DNA of 64,000 nucleotides from Luteibacter aegosomatissinici (GTDB taxonomy: Bacteria > Pseudomonadota > Gammaproteobacteria > Xanthomonadales > Rhodanobacteraceae), in NCBI RefSeq assembly GCF_023078495.1, contig NZ_CP095742.1:2542001-2606000 (forward strand). The letters run 5' to 3'. Position 1 is the first letter of the stretch, and every line of letters starts with the position of its first letter. The position numbers and the translations under genes are program-made. Below are positions 16,915 to 25,721 of this stretch, in pieces. Under the pieces are notes generated by a model. That model did not search any database, was not told where the DNA came from, and saw only the letters and a program-made list of their open reading frames with translations.

Positions 16915-19328
16915 GCGCTGCCCCCGAGCAGCTGGAGCACCCTGGCGACCAGCGCCCGCGGCGTTTCATCACGATGCTCATCCGCGGCCAGTACAGGGCC
17001 AACACACGCCGGACAGCCCGCCTTGCACTCGCAGCCCATCACAGTGATCAACGCATGACGCACGAGTTCCGGCGCGCGGCGGAACAACGGCTCGCTCAAT
17101 CCCACGCCGCCGGGGAAGTTGTCGTAGAGGTAGACCGTGGGGAGGAATCGTTCGAACGCATCGGCCAGGGCCAGCGACCCATCCGGCGCACGAATCTGTC
17201 CACGGCCGCCCGAATCAACCTGCGCCGACCAGCCGCCATCTCCCGAACCCACGGCTTTCTGCAGGTCACGCGGCTCCGCCATGACCGCGACGACGGCGGC
17301 CGTGTGCAAGGCGTACGCCGCGCCCAGGAACCCATCCAGCGCCTGCTGCCTCGAACCGAATACGCTATCAAGCAGCCCCTGCGGCAGCTGCCACCACACG
17401 GCCGTGCTGTGCAACTCCTGGTCGGGAAGGTTCACCGGCCCGTACCCGATGTTCTCGTGCGTGTAATAGCGGATCTTCTTGTAGCCCGAAACGCGACGAA
17501 CGACGTGTACCTCGCCGTGCCGCGCCGTACCCTCGCCCGCTGTCGCCCCGTCGAAACACTCGAGCTCCTTGAGCTTCGTGTAGTCGATGGCGTCGGTGTA
17601 GTAATCGACCCGCGTGCGCGTGCAGTAGGCCTTGCGGCCTTCCCAGTCCAGCCGTTCGACCTGGTACGGCACGCTCTGGATCATGTGGATCGCACCCTCG
17701 TACAAGGTCAGCGCCGCCGCCGAATAATCCACTTCAGCGATGATCGACTGCCGCCCTTCGGTGCGGTCGACGACCACGAAGTTGCCATCGGCCACGGCGC
17801 GCAAGCTCACCGCATTGGCCGGATAGCTGTCCGCAATCCATTCCCAGCGATCACCTTCGCGGTGGAGAACTTCCGATTCCTGCAGCACCTGCAGATACGG
17901 TTCGGCATCGTTCGGGCCGAAGGGCTCAGCGCCCACGAACGGCAGCTCGAACGCCGCGCAGCGGATGTGATCCAGCAGGATCAGCGGCTGGTCGGGTTGG
18001 ATGCGCGCGTGTTCCGGGCTGGCTTCGGTAAGGAAGGACGGATGCCGCATCAGGTACTGATCCAGCGGCGCGCTGGTGGCCACGAGCACCCCAAGCGATG
18101 GCTGCTGCCGGCGCCCCGCTCGGCCAAAGCGCTGCCATGTGGCGGCGATCGAGCCGGGGTAACCATTAAGCACGACCGCATCGAGACTGCCGATATCGAC
18201 ACCCAGTTCCAGCGCTGACGTGGACACGATGCCATCCACGTTGCCAGCGCGCATCTCACGCTCTACCTCACGGCGCTCCGTGGGCAGGTAGCCGCCACGG
18301 TAAGCGCGGATCCGCGGCGCCTTGCGGCCGTCATGATCGAACACGTCTTTCAGGTACTTCGTCAGCACCTCGACCATCAAGCGTGACTGGGCGAATACCA
18401 GCGTTTTCATCTTCGCCTTGATCGCCACGCGGGCGATCAGGTTTGTCTGCGAACGGGCCGAGGCGCGCAGGCCCAGGTCGGGATTCACCACGGGCGGGTT
18501 CCATAGCAACACGTGCTTGTCGCCGCTGGGTGCCCCACTGGTCGCCACGGTCAGCACCTCATCCTCGATCAATGCCTCGGCATGCGCCGTCGCATTGCCG
18601 ATCGTGGCCGAGCACAAGACAAATTGAGGCCGCACGCCATAGAAGGCGCAGATGCGCTTGAGCCTGCGCAGCACGTTGGCAAGGTGCGAGCCGAACACCC
18701 CACGGTAGGTATGGATTTCATCGATCACCACGTACCTGAGGTTCTCGAAGAACTGCGCCCACTTGGTGTGGTGCGGCAGGATGGCCTGGTGCAGCATGTC
18801 GGGGTTGCTCACCACCACATCGCCATGCAGGCGAATGGCCTGGCGCGCATCGCCGGGGGTATCGCCGTCGAAGGTGAACGCCTTCACGCCCAGGTCCCCC
18901 GCCCGGTTCAGATCCAGCAGCTCGGCGACCTGGTCCTGCGCCAGGGCCTTGGTGGGGAACAGGTAGAGCGCCTTCGCGCCCGCCTCGAGCACCGAAGACA
19001 CCACCGGCAGCGTGTAGCAGAGCGTCTTGCCGGAGGCGGTGGGCGTCGCGACCAGCACATGCCTGCCAGCACGGGCACCTTCCCACGCCTCCTGCTGGTG
19101 CGAATACAGCCGCTCGATGCCACGGGCAGTGAGCGCGGCAGCCAGCGCCGGCGGAAGGTCGGCCGGCAACGGTACGAAACGGCCTTCCCGCCCGAACACG
19201 GTAAAGGCGGACGAGACCCGGTCGCCGTATTTGTCGGTTAACCGATGCGCCAGCGTACGGCCATCGTGGTGGGTCGCGAGTGCCGCATCGGCCTCGTCGT
19301 TGCGCTTTGCTTGCAGGTAAGCGGCCAT
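16911..19328 (-). CDS. mrfA: MrfA/YprA-like DEAD/H helicase with DUF1998
   Basis: An 805-residue superfamily 2 helicase. Walker A is ATPTASGKT (about 94-102) and the DEAH-type box is DEIH (VVIDEIHTYRGVFG). The second RecA domain contains QRFGRAGRR. The C-terminal DUF1998 region ends with a four-Cys cluster CECKAGCPAC at about 766-775, the metal site of MrfA. It is the first gene of a two-gene unit with the MrfB exonuclease (four-base overlap, translationally coupled). It acts in DNA repair of crosslinks or bulky adducts, by homology with B. subtilis. Confidence 0.88.
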   Translation of the reverse strand: MAAYLQAKRNDEADAALATHHDGRTLAHRLTDKYGDRVSSAFTVFGREGRFVPLPADLPPALAAALTARGIERLYSHQQEAWEGARAGRHVLVATPTASGKTLCYTLPVVSSVLEAGAKALYLFPTKALAQDQVAELLDLNRAGDLGVKAFTFDGDTPGDARQAIRLHGDVVVSNPDMLHQAILPHHTKWAQFFENLRYVVIDEIHTYRGVFGSHLANVLRRLKRICAFYGVRPQFVLCSATIGNATAHAEALIEDEVLTVATSGAPSGDKHVLLWNPPVVNPDLGLRASARSQTNLIARVAIKAKMKTLVFAQSRLMVEVLTKYLKDVFDHDGRKAPRIRAYRGGYLPTERREVEREMRAGNVDGIVSTSALELGVDIGSLDAVVLNGYPGSIAATWQRFGRAGRRQQPSLGVLVATSAPLDQYLMRHPSFLTEASPEHARIQPDQPLILLDHIRCAAFELPFVGAEPFGPNDAEPYLQVLQESEVLHREGDRWEWIADSYPANAVSLRAVADGNFVVVDRTEGRQSIIAEVDYSAAALTLYEGAIHMIQSVPYQVERLDWEGRKAYCTRTRVDYYTDAIDYTKLKELECFDGATAGEGTARHGEVHVVRRVSGYKKIRYYTHENIGYGPVNLPDQELHSTAVWWQLPQGLLDSVFGSRQQALDGFLGAAYALHTAAVVAVMAEPRDLQKAVGSGDGGWSAQVDSGGRGQIRAPDGSLALADAFERFLPTVYLYDNFPGGVGLSEPLFRRAPELVRHALITVMGCECKAGCPACVGPVLAADEHRDETPRALVARVLQLLGGSA

Positions 19329-19457
19329 GGCGGATTGGCGTACGGAGAGAGGGCCCCGTTTATGGCCCCACTAAGTCTCAAATCCTGCGACCGCCCTGGC
19401 TGGGGCGGCAAGGTGACCTGGCAGAGGAGCTATGGCCAGGCGACCGTGGCCGGCGCG

Positions 19458-19694
19458 TCAGCCGGAATAGGCATTGCGGGCGGCGGCAAGCCAGTTGGCG
19501 TGCTGGCAGCCCTTCTCCATGGCCGCGTCCACGGCGGCGCGCTCGTCCAGGAATTCCTCGAGCAGCGTAATCATCACGAAATCACGCGGACCGGCGTGGG
19601 CCAGCTCCACGATATAGGCCGCCTTCCAGAGCCCCACGGGGTTGCGAAGGGTGCGTACCTCCACGCAATACTGGCCTACGATGCGCCGGTGCAT
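19458..19694 (-). CDS. small hypothetical protein
   Basis: A 78-residue soluble protein starting MHRRIVGQYCVEVRT, with a central acidic helix (LLEEFLDERAAVDAAMEKG). GGAG sits about nine bases before ATG 19694. The composition and codon use look coding. No domain is recognised, and no partner is obvious between mrfA and the lipoprotein gene. Function unknown. Confidence 0.55.
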   Translation of the reverse strand: MHRRIVGQYCVEVRTLRNPVGLWKAAYIVELAHAGPRDFVMITLLEEFLDERAAVDAAMEKGCQHANWLAAARNAYSG

Positions 19695-19780
19695 GTCACG
19701 GAACTCCCGTCTGGCGACGCGATGCGAATAGCCGGATTCTTGCGCCTTCGCGTCGCCAATGACAAGCGTTATGTGATGAA

Positions 19781-20191
19781 TCAGGCCTTGGGCTGGGCCG
19801 CTGCCGCAGCCGCGAGGCCCTCACCGCTGGCGGGGATGGAGAAGGTCTTCGTTTCGCCCTGGCCCACCGTGGCATCCGCATCGACCCGGTCGCTGCTGCA
19901 TGCCCCATGGGGCATGACGGTCAGCTTGCGGCTACCCGAGGGGACGTGGAGCACCAGCTGCTGGCCGATCTCCATATCCGCCACCACCTTGTCATCCAGG
20001 TAGATGGCGCTGGAGCAGCCCGCGCCCCACAGACCCTGGTCGCGAACGATCGTCAGCGTGGCATCACCATCGGACGGGTTCTGGTAGGCGAACGTGGTGC
20101 TGGACAGGACATCGTGGATCCCGACGTGGCGTTCGTTCTGGGTGGCGCAGCCGGTGAGCAGGACAAGGCCGGCAATGGCGAGGTAACGCAT
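19781..20191 (-). CDS. lipoprotein with DUF2846-like domain
   Basis: A 136-residue lipoprotein: signal MRYLAIAGLVLLTGC, with a clear lipobox and Cys15 as lipid anchor. The mature part (YLDDKVVADMEIGQQLVLHVPSGSRKL) has the DUF2846-like pattern of a small beta-sandwich exposing a short loop. AGGAG precedes the ATG. An Ala-rich tail ends the protein. Location: cell envelope, probably outer membrane since the +2 residue is Ala. Function unknown. Confidence 0.75.
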   Translation of the reverse strand: MRYLAIAGLVLLTGCATQNERHVGIHDVLSSTTFAYQNPSDGDATLTIVRDQGLWGAGCSSAIYLDDKVVADMEIGQQLVLHVPSGSRKLTVMPHGACSSDRVDADATVGQGETKTFSIPASGEGLAAAAAAQPKA

Positions 20192-20322
20192 GGCGTGCAA
20201 CTCCTTGGGGGACCTGGCCAGCATTCTTTCGCAAGTGTGCAACCCGAGTGAAGTGCCGTGACGTGGCCTCCACGCGGCGCACCGAACAATGCCGCCCCCA
20301 CGCCCCTCAGGAAAAGCCCACC

Positions 20323-20727
20323 ATGGCCAGCCGCGACTGGATCGACATCGAATCGTTCGAAGCCACCGACGACATCGGCCAGTTCGACCGCCCGGATATC
20401 CCGCGGGTTGAGGCGATTCTGAGTGGCGCCCCGGAACGCGAGTGGCAGCAGTTTTTCCAGGTCCGGGCGCGTGCGCTTGAACAGACCCAACCCGGCCTGC
20501 GCATGGAAATCATCGCCGACCGGCTCGGCTTTCACACCCGGGCGGCGCATATCGAGGACACCTGCCGGCTGGTCAACGATGCCGTCCAGGGCACGAACCA
20601 CGACTATGCCGCGCAACGGGCGGCCGAGGAAAAACGCATCGCCGACCGCGATGAGGAGGTGCGCGAGATGATCTCCCGGATCAAGGCGGTCAACGCCGGA
20701 TGGCCACCCGAGGCGGGCGGCAAATAA
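20323..20727 (+). CDS. hypothetical protein
   Basis: A 134-residue soluble protein beginning MASRDWIDIESFEATDDIGQ, with charged helical segments (AEEKRIADRDEEVREMISRIK) near the C-terminus. AGGAAAA precedes ATG 20323. The gene is divergent from the DUF2846 lipoprotein. No domain is recognised. The composition and length suggest a real conserved gene rather than a chance frame. Confidence 0.6.
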   Translation: MASRDWIDIESFEATDDIGQFDRPDIPRVEAILSGAPEREWQQFFQVRARALEQTQPGLRMEIIADRLGFHTRAAHIEDTCRLVNDAVQGTNHDYAAQRAAEEKRIADRDEEVREMISRIKAVNAGWPPEAGGK

Positions 20728-20765
20728 GTCACCCCTTGCACGCCAATCAGATCTAGACTGCCTCC

Positions 20766-21146
20766 ATGAGCCCCCGCCCCGACGCCCTTGTGTTCGACCG
20801 AGCCAGCCTCGTGGCGGAAACCGTGGCCGTGGCCCTGGAATTCGAGGGCTATGCCGCGCGCGCGACCGTGACGTACCGCGACGCAAAACGCGCGTTCCAG
20901 AACATGCCGGACCTCTCCCTGCTGGTTATCCACGCGGATACGCCGGGCGAACGACGCGGGACCGCCCTGCTCCAGGCCGTGCTGCGCGAGCGGCCGAAAA
21001 CCGCGATCGTCGTAGTGTCCAGCCGCGTGCCCGAGGACCTGGCGCCGTTTCCGCCCAGCGCCGTCTTCCTCGAAAAGCCATTCGATCGCGCCCAGTTGCT
21101 CGAAGCGATCGCCCAGGCCCGCGGCGCCCGCCCCGTGCGCGCCTAG
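20766..21146 (+). CDS. degenerate receiver-like (pseudo-REC) protein
   Basis: A 126-residue single-domain protein with the REC fold pattern: VFDRASLVAETVAVALEFEGY at the start, LLVIHADTPG where the phosphoacceptor strand should end, VVVSSR for strand 4, and FLEKPFD with the conserved Lys-Pro. The acidic pair near the N-terminus and the canonical phospho-Asp appear missing (His-Ala-Asp instead), so phosphorylation is unlikely. A TAGACT hexamer six bases before the ATG and the absence of a Shine-Dalgarno sequence suggest a leaderless mRNA. It overlaps the convergent next gene by four bases. Confidence 0.65.
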   Translation: MSPRPDALVFDRASLVAETVAVALEFEGYAARATVTYRDAKRAFQNMPDLSLLVIHADTPGERRGTALLQAVLRERPKTAIVVVSSRVPEDLAPFPPSAVFLEKPFDRAQLLEAIAQARGARPVRA

Positions 21147-21370
21147 CGCTCCAGCCGGTGCAGCGATTCCCGGGCCATGCGCCAGCCCTCCGAGAGAGCC
21201 ATCTTCTGCGACTCGTAAGACACCCCACCGCTGTCGCTGGTATCGATGATCGTGGTTCCGTCGCGTGCAAACACCCGGTAATCCCAGGTGTACCGCGGCA
21301 CATCGTGGACACTGCTGTCGCGCAGGCACTCCACGTCGATGCGGGTTTCTTCGTCCAGGTCATGGCCCAT
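21143..21370 (-). CDS. small hypothetical protein
   Basis: A 75-residue soluble protein starting MGHDLDEETRIDVECLRDSS, acidic at the N-terminus and with a beta-rich middle (TWDYRVFARDGTTIIDTSDS). A start at 21370 is preferred because the longer frame upstream is Arg/Ser-rich and lacks a ribosome-binding site. It is convergent with the pseudo-receiver gene, overlapping by four bases. No family recognised. Confidence 0.5.
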   Translation of the reverse strand: MGHDLDEETRIDVECLRDSSVHDVPRYTWDYRVFARDGTTIIDTSDSGGVSYESQKMALSEGWRMARESLHRLER

Positions 21371-21455
21371 GGCACGCTCCGCCAGCTGTCGGGAGGATGA
21401 GTGCAGCAAGGTGCATATAAAAAGCGCGCGAACGCCAGGGAAAAAAAGTGTCCGG

Positions 21456-21779
21456 CTAGGCGCCGAGGGTCTCGAACGTGACCCGGTTCGCGTTGAACTC
21501 GACCAGCGAATGGAGTGGGAACGATTCGGCAAGCGCCGATATTTGCATGATCACATCCTGCAGCTCAGGGTCTTCGTCCATGGCATCGACGGTGCGCACG
21601 GACACCAGCTCGGCAAGGAGCAGCAGCGTGCCGGCTTCGGTGCGGGCGAGCCTCGCGGGAAACTCACTGAGGTAACCCTTCGACCGCGCGATGACGAGGG
21701 CCGAGCGCACCAGGTCAACCAGCGCGGCATCGTCGCTCCCCGCGACCAGACGTAGGCCGATCATCAGCAAACGGGCCAT
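21456..21779 (-). CDS. hypothetical protein
   Basis: A 107-residue helical, hydrophobic but not clearly membrane-spanning protein starting MARLLMIGLRLVAGSDDAAL. GGAGG stands about seven bases before ATG 21779, a strong start signal. It is divergent from the SRAP gene. The family is not recognised. An Asp/Glu-rich segment (VDAMDEDPELQDVI) lies in the middle. Confidence 0.6.
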   Translation of the reverse strand: MARLLMIGLRLVAGSDDAALVDLVRSALVIARSKGYLSEFPARLARTEAGTLLLLAELVSVRTVDAMDEDPELQDVIMQISALAESFPLHSLVEFNANRVTFETLGA

Positions 21780-21914
21780 GCATGCCTCCCCCAAGGTCCG
21801 GGCGAGTGTGGCCCCGCCCACGCGGGCTGGCAAGGGCCCAGCCCCGCCTGCCCCGGCGCTCGCCCGGACGCCCCGGCATCCCCGTAAATGGGCGCAGGCG
21901 CTATGCTCGGTCCC

Positions 21915-22598
21915 ATGTGCGGACGCTACGCCACCTACGGGCCGGCCAGCATGTCTCGGGAAGCCCGCGACGTGCTCGAGCGCCTTGAACTGGACCTCTC
22001 CAGTGAGATCAACCAGCGCGAGGATCACTTCAATATCGCCCCCACCCAGCGGGCACTGGTGGTCACTGGCCACGAGGAAGGCCACGCCGAAACGGGACTG
22101 CTGCGCTGGGGGCTCATCCCGTCCTGGGCGAAAGACCCATCGATCGGTGCCCGCATGATCAACGCGCGCCGCGAAGGCCTCGCCGAAAAGCCGGCATTCC
22201 GCGCCGCGGTCAGGAAACGCCGCTGCCTGGTACCGGCCTCCGGTTATTTCGAGTGGCAAGGCGAGAAAGGCAGCAAGCAGCCGTACTTCATCCGTCCGCC
22301 GGACGGGAGCCTGTTGTTGTTCGCGGGACTGTGGGAAATCTGGCGCGGCGCGGACGGTGAACCCATGCGCACTTACACCATCATCACGGGCGAGCCCGGC
22401 AAGGTCGGCGGCGATATCCACGATCGCCAACCGGTGATCCTTGCGCCGGATGCGTGGGAAGACTGGCTGTTCGCGCCGGCAGATGTCGCGATGACGCTAC
22501 TGGAGGCCGCGAACGAACCCGATCTGGTGTATTACCCGGTCACCAAGGCGGTGGGCTCGCCAAAGAACGACACCCCCGACCTGGTCGAACCCCTGTAG
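21915..22598 (+). CDS. yedK: SRAP-domain abasic-site crosslinking protein (YedK/HMCES)
   Basis: A 227-residue SRAP protein that covalently traps abasic sites in single-stranded DNA. After Met removal, Cys2 (MCGRYA) forms the thiazolidine link; N83 (MINARREG), E113 (YFEWQ) and H169 (IHDRQ) complete the active site. The start is fixed by the requirement for Met-Cys. TATGCT lies seven bases upstream and there is no Shine-Dalgarno sequence, so the mRNA may be leaderless. The stop TAG lies in a REP element. Together with MrfAB it makes this a small DNA-damage neighbourhood. Confidence 0.93.
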   Translation: MCGRYATYGPASMSREARDVLERLELDLSSEINQREDHFNIAPTQRALVVTGHEEGHAETGLLRWGLIPSWAKDPSIGARMINARREGLAEKPAFRAAVRKRRCLVPASGYFEWQGEKGSKQPYFIRPPDGSLLLFAGLWEIWRGADGEPMRTYTIITGEPGKVGGDIHDRQPVILAPDAWEDWLFAPADVAMTLLEAANEPDLVYYPVTKAVGSPKNDTPDLVEPL

Positions 22599-22654
22599 GA
22601 GCGCGCTTGCGCGTGATGGGTACTTGCCACACCCCATGACGCGCAAGTGCGCCC
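22594..22654. repeat. REP pair (inverted)
   Basis: The left unit TGTAGGAGCGCGCTTGCGCG begins at 22594 and contains the stop codon of the SRAP gene (22596-22598). A degenerate inverse unit follows at about 22635-22654. Confidence 0.8.
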
Positions 22655-22666
22655 AAAATGCTTCGC

Positions 22667-23008
22667 TTACAGGCAGCTGATCGCTTCGTCGCGGAAACGG
22701 CTGTCGTATTCCGAGCCCTTCTTCATCTTCTGCAGCTCGTACATCACCACCTGCGCGCCAGAACCATTGGCGGTGACTTCAAGGCGCTCGTGCTTGCCAT
22801 CATCGCTGGCCGTGACCACGCCCTTGTCGTCTTTCGCGTCACCCTTCGCATCCTTCGTGAGGGCCTGCCACTTGGGCACGACGCACTGCACGTAGGCCGG
22901 CACACTCTTGCCCGTCTTGCTGCTGAGCTTGGGCAGGGTGTCTTTCATGCCGCTGGTGGCGCAGCCGGCCAGGAGGATGCAGCCGGCGATCGCAAGAACG
23001 TGTTTCAT
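22667..23008 (-). CDS. small lipoprotein
   Basis: A 113-residue lipoprotein: signal MKHVLAIAGCILLAGC, with lipobox and anchor Cys16. The mature part is lysine/aspartate-rich (TKDAKGDAKDDKGV) with two further Cys, one near the C-terminus, that could form a disulfide. The ATG at 23008 places the signal peptide first. No family identified. Probably outer-membrane attached. Confidence 0.7.
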   Translation of the reverse strand: MKHVLAIAGCILLAGCATSGMKDTLPKLSSKTGKSVPAYVQCVVPKWQALTKDAKGDAKDDKGVVTASDDGKHERLEVTANGSGAQVVMYELQKMKKGSEYDSRFRDEAISCL

Positions 23009-23061
23009 GCTGGATTCCACGGTGAGGTTCCCGGGATTCTAGCCGAGAGCGCGCACCGGGA

Positions 23062-23784
23062 TCAGGTCCCGGCGTGCACGGCGGCCGTGGCGTCCGCCCT
23101 GGCAAGCTGGTTGGCGCTGCATTTCAGGTAGCTCGACGAGGCCAGCCACTTCTGGTCGGGGTAGTACGAGAACACCATCTGCCCGCCCTTCAAAGCATCG
23201 ATCAGCTTGTGCGCCACGGCGGTGCTCACCGCCGGGCAGCCCCAGCTACGGCCGATACGGCCAGCCGCGCGCGCCATGGTTTCACTCACGTACGCGGCGC
23301 CATGGATCACGATCGCACGCGCCAACGCGTTGCTGTTCACACCCGGCTCGAGCCCTTCCATGCGCAGCGAATAACCATTCTTGCCCATGTAGGTGTCTTC
23401 GGTGCGGAACAGGCCGATGCTCGAGGCCAGGCTGTTCGGTGCATTCGAAAACTTCGTGCTGCTGCCATCGCCACTGTTCTTGCCATGCGCCACCAACTCC
23501 TGGAACAGCAGCTTGCGGTTCACTGTATCGAACACCCACAGGCGCGGCTGCGACGACGGCTTCGAGTAATCGATGACGGCAAGGCGGCTCGAGGGCGTAC
23601 CACCCTGGCTCTGCGCGCACTCCGCCGCCTGGACAGCAAGCCCAATGACTTTCGGATCAGCGGAGGGAGCCAGTTTGGCCAGCGCGGCACCGAGCGAATC
23701 GGCGGCATGAGCCTGGAGCGGGAGGAAAGCGAGCACACCGAGGAGCGGTGCGGACGCCATAAGCGTACGAATCGATCGAATCAT
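23062..23784 (-). CDS. murein L,D-transpeptidase catalytic domain protein
   Basis: A 240-residue exported protein with a signal peptide (MIRSIRTLMASAPLLGVLAF through QAHA) and a murein L,D-transpeptidase catalytic domain of the PF13645-like type. HGAAYV and SWGCPAVS supply the catalytic His and Cys. Such enzymes attach or crosslink through meso-diaminopimelate in peptidoglycan. Start 23784 is chosen to place the signal peptide at the N-terminus. It is divergent from the larger YcbB-type transpeptidase, with a palindrome between them. Confidence 0.82.
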   Translation of the reverse strand: MIRSIRTLMASAPLLGVLAFLPLQAHAADSLGAALAKLAPSADPKVIGLAVQAAECAQSQGGTPSSRLAVIDYSKPSSQPRLWVFDTVNRKLLFQELVAHGKNSGDGSSTKFSNAPNSLASSIGLFRTEDTYMGKNGYSLRMEGLEPGVNSNALARAIVIHGAAYVSETMARAAGRIGRSWGCPAVSTAVAHKLIDALKGGQMVFSYYPDQKWLASSSYLKCSANQLARADATAAVHAGT

Positions 23785-23863
23785 CAGGCCAGCCGGGGGA
23801 ACTACAGATGGACCGATCCTAACGTGGTGATCATTTACTGACCACAACATCGTCACATCTGTG

Positions 23864-23884
23864 CCCTTCATATATGTGAAAGGG
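23864..23884. promoter_or_regulatory. palindrome in divergent L,D-transpeptidase promoter
   Basis: The inverted repeat CCCTTCA-TATA-TGTGAAAGGG lies between the two divergent transpeptidase genes, 80 bases from one start and 40 from the other. It may be a shared operator; no regulator is adjacent. Confidence 0.35.
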
Positions 23885-23923
23885 TGAAGGAATCACCGCA
23901 GAAAAAACTGGAAGCAATAGATA

Positions 23924-25660
23924 ATGACTATGGAAAAGCGGCATCCCGGCATGCTGGCCGTGCTCCTCATGGGAGCGGCCCTGCCCTTGTGCGGCAACGC
24001 ACAGACCCCTCCTGCGCCGACCTCGGCGGCCAATCCACCCCCTATCGTGGCCCCGGCCCCTGGATCATCCGCCAGTGTCACCGTGCCGCAGCCCCCGGCC
24101 CCGGACGACGCCGTCGCGCAGGCGATCTATGCCCGCATCCTGGCCATGGCCCCTCTACAAGGCGGCCCCCTGAGCCGCCAGGATGCCGCCATTGGCCAGG
24201 CGTTGGCCGATTTCTACACGCAGCGCCATTACGCGCCCGCGTGGGCCGATGGCGATAACGTCGATCAATTGTTCGCTGGCCTGGCGGGCATGGAGGGAGA
24301 CGGCCTGCTGCCGCAGGACTACGGGCTCGATGCGCTACGGAATATCTGGCAAGCACCCGGCTTCAAGGACGCCAGCCCCGCCCAACATGCCGATTTTGAC
24401 CTCACGGCAACCCGCGCGTACATGACCGCCCTGGTCCAGCTGGCCCGGGGAAAGGTGGATCCCACCCGGCTGGATCCGGTCTGGAATATTGACCCGGTGG
24501 CCATCGATCCCCAGCAGGGTCTCGCCATGATCGAAGGCTCGATCAACGAGCACACCGTGGCACAGGCGTTTGCCATGGCGCGCCCCCAGAACCCGCTGTA
24601 TGCGCAGCTTCGCGACGGCCTGGCCCAGCTCCGCGCCACCGCCGCGAACGGTGACTGGCCGACCGTGCCCGATGGCCCGTCACTGAAGCCCGGCATGAAC
24701 GATCCACGCGTTAGCGCGTTGCGCGCCAGGCTCGTCGCGGGGGGCTACCTCGATGCGTCGCTGGAACACGGGCAGCACTACGACACCGCCGTGACCGATG
24801 CCGTGAAGCGCTTCCAGGGGGATCAGTTCCTTGACGTGGATGGGGCCGTCGGCGCGGATACGCTAGCCGCCCTCAACGTCTCCATCACCCAGCGGATAGG
24901 CCAGGTGCGCGCAAACATGGAGCGTGCACGCTGGCTGTTGCATGCCCTGCCCGGCACCTTCGTGGTCGTGGATGTCGCGGGTTTCCGGGTCACCTATTAC
25001 CGCGACGGCAACCCCATCTGGAAATCGCGCGTGCAAGTGGGCAAGCCTTACCGCAGCACGCCTATCTTCCGATCGGACATCACCTACATCACATTCAACC
25101 CGACCTGGACCATTCCGCCCACGATCCTCAAGAACGATGTGATCCCCAAGATCCGCGCGAACCCCTCGTATCTTGCGAACAACCGGATCCGGGTGCTCGA
25201 TAGCGCCGGCAATGCCATTTCCCCCGCCAGCGTGAACTGGTCCAGGCCCGGCGGCGTCACCTTGCGGCAAGATGCCGGCCCCGGCAACTCGCTGGGCCAG
25301 GTGGTCATCCGTTTCCCGAACTCGTTTGCGGTGTACCTGCACGACACCCCGCACCAGGAACTCTTTTCCAAAGCCAAGCGGGATACCAGTTCCGGATGCA
25401 TCCGCGTGGAACACCCCCTGGACCTCGTGCAGCTCCTCTTCAACGATGATGAGAAATGGAACCGCCATGCGATCGATGAGCGCATTGCCACCGGCAAGAC
25501 GCAGAACGTGACCTTGCCCACCAAGGTCCCCATCCTGCTCGCCTACTGGACCGTCGACATCGACGACACGGGCAAGCTGGCTTACAAGAACGACATCTAC
25601 GGCAGGGACGCGCCCCTATTGGCGGCGCTCAACAAGCCGCAGTTGCTGAAGACCCTGTAG
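23924..25660 (+). CDS. ycbB: L,D-transpeptidase, YcbB (LdtD) type
   Basis: A 578-residue exported enzyme. After an N-terminal signal (hydrophobic stretch MLAVLLMGAALPLCGNA) comes a Pro/Ala-rich linker, a YcbB scaffold region with a peptidoglycan-binding segment (about 240-320; AVTDAVKRFQGDQFLDVDG), and the YkuD catalytic domain, with the active Cys at about 492 in SSGCIRVEHP and the preceding catalytic His in VYLHDTPH. YcbB-type enzymes make 3-3 crosslinks and can confer beta-lactam bypass. The start is ATG 23924. Confidence 0.9.
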   Translation: MTMEKRHPGMLAVLLMGAALPLCGNAQTPPAPTSAANPPPIVAPAPGSSASVTVPQPPAPDDAVAQAIYARILAMAPLQGGPLSRQDAAIGQALADFYTQRHYAPAWADGDNVDQLFAGLAGMEGDGLLPQDYGLDALRNIWQAPGFKDASPAQHADFDLTATRAYMTALVQLARGKVDPTRLDPVWNIDPVAIDPQQGLAMIEGSINEHTVAQAFAMARPQNPLYAQLRDGLAQLRATAANGDWPTVPDGPSLKPGMNDPRVSALRARLVAGGYLDASLEHGQHYDTAVTDAVKRFQGDQFLDVDGAVGADTLAALNVSITQRIGQVRANMERARWLLHALPGTFVVVDVAGFRVTYYRDGNPIWKSRVQVGKPYRSTPIFRSDITYITFNPTWTIPPTILKNDVIPKIRANPSYLANNRIRVLDSAGNAISPASVNWSRPGGVTLRQDAGPGNSLGQVVIRFPNSFAVYLHDTPHQELFSKAKRDTSSGCIRVEHPLDLVQLLFNDDEKWNRHAIDERIATGKTQNVTLPTKVPILLAYWTVDIDDTGKLAYKNDIYGRDAPLLAALNKPQLLKTL

Positions 25661-25689
25661 CGCACCGCCTTGATGCGTTTTGCCGCAGC

Positions 25690-25715
25690 CCCGCCCCATG
25701 GGGCGGGCGTATACT
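25690..25715 (+). promoter_or_regulatory. perfect palindrome plus -10 before the 2OG oxygenase
   Basis: CCCGCCCCATGGGGCGGG (25690-25707) is a perfect 18-base palindrome, immediately followed by the -10-like TATACT (25710-25715), which ends six bases before the ATG. The palindrome would sit in the promoter spacer, a typical repressor position. Confidence 0.4.
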
Positions 25716-25721
25716 GCGCGA

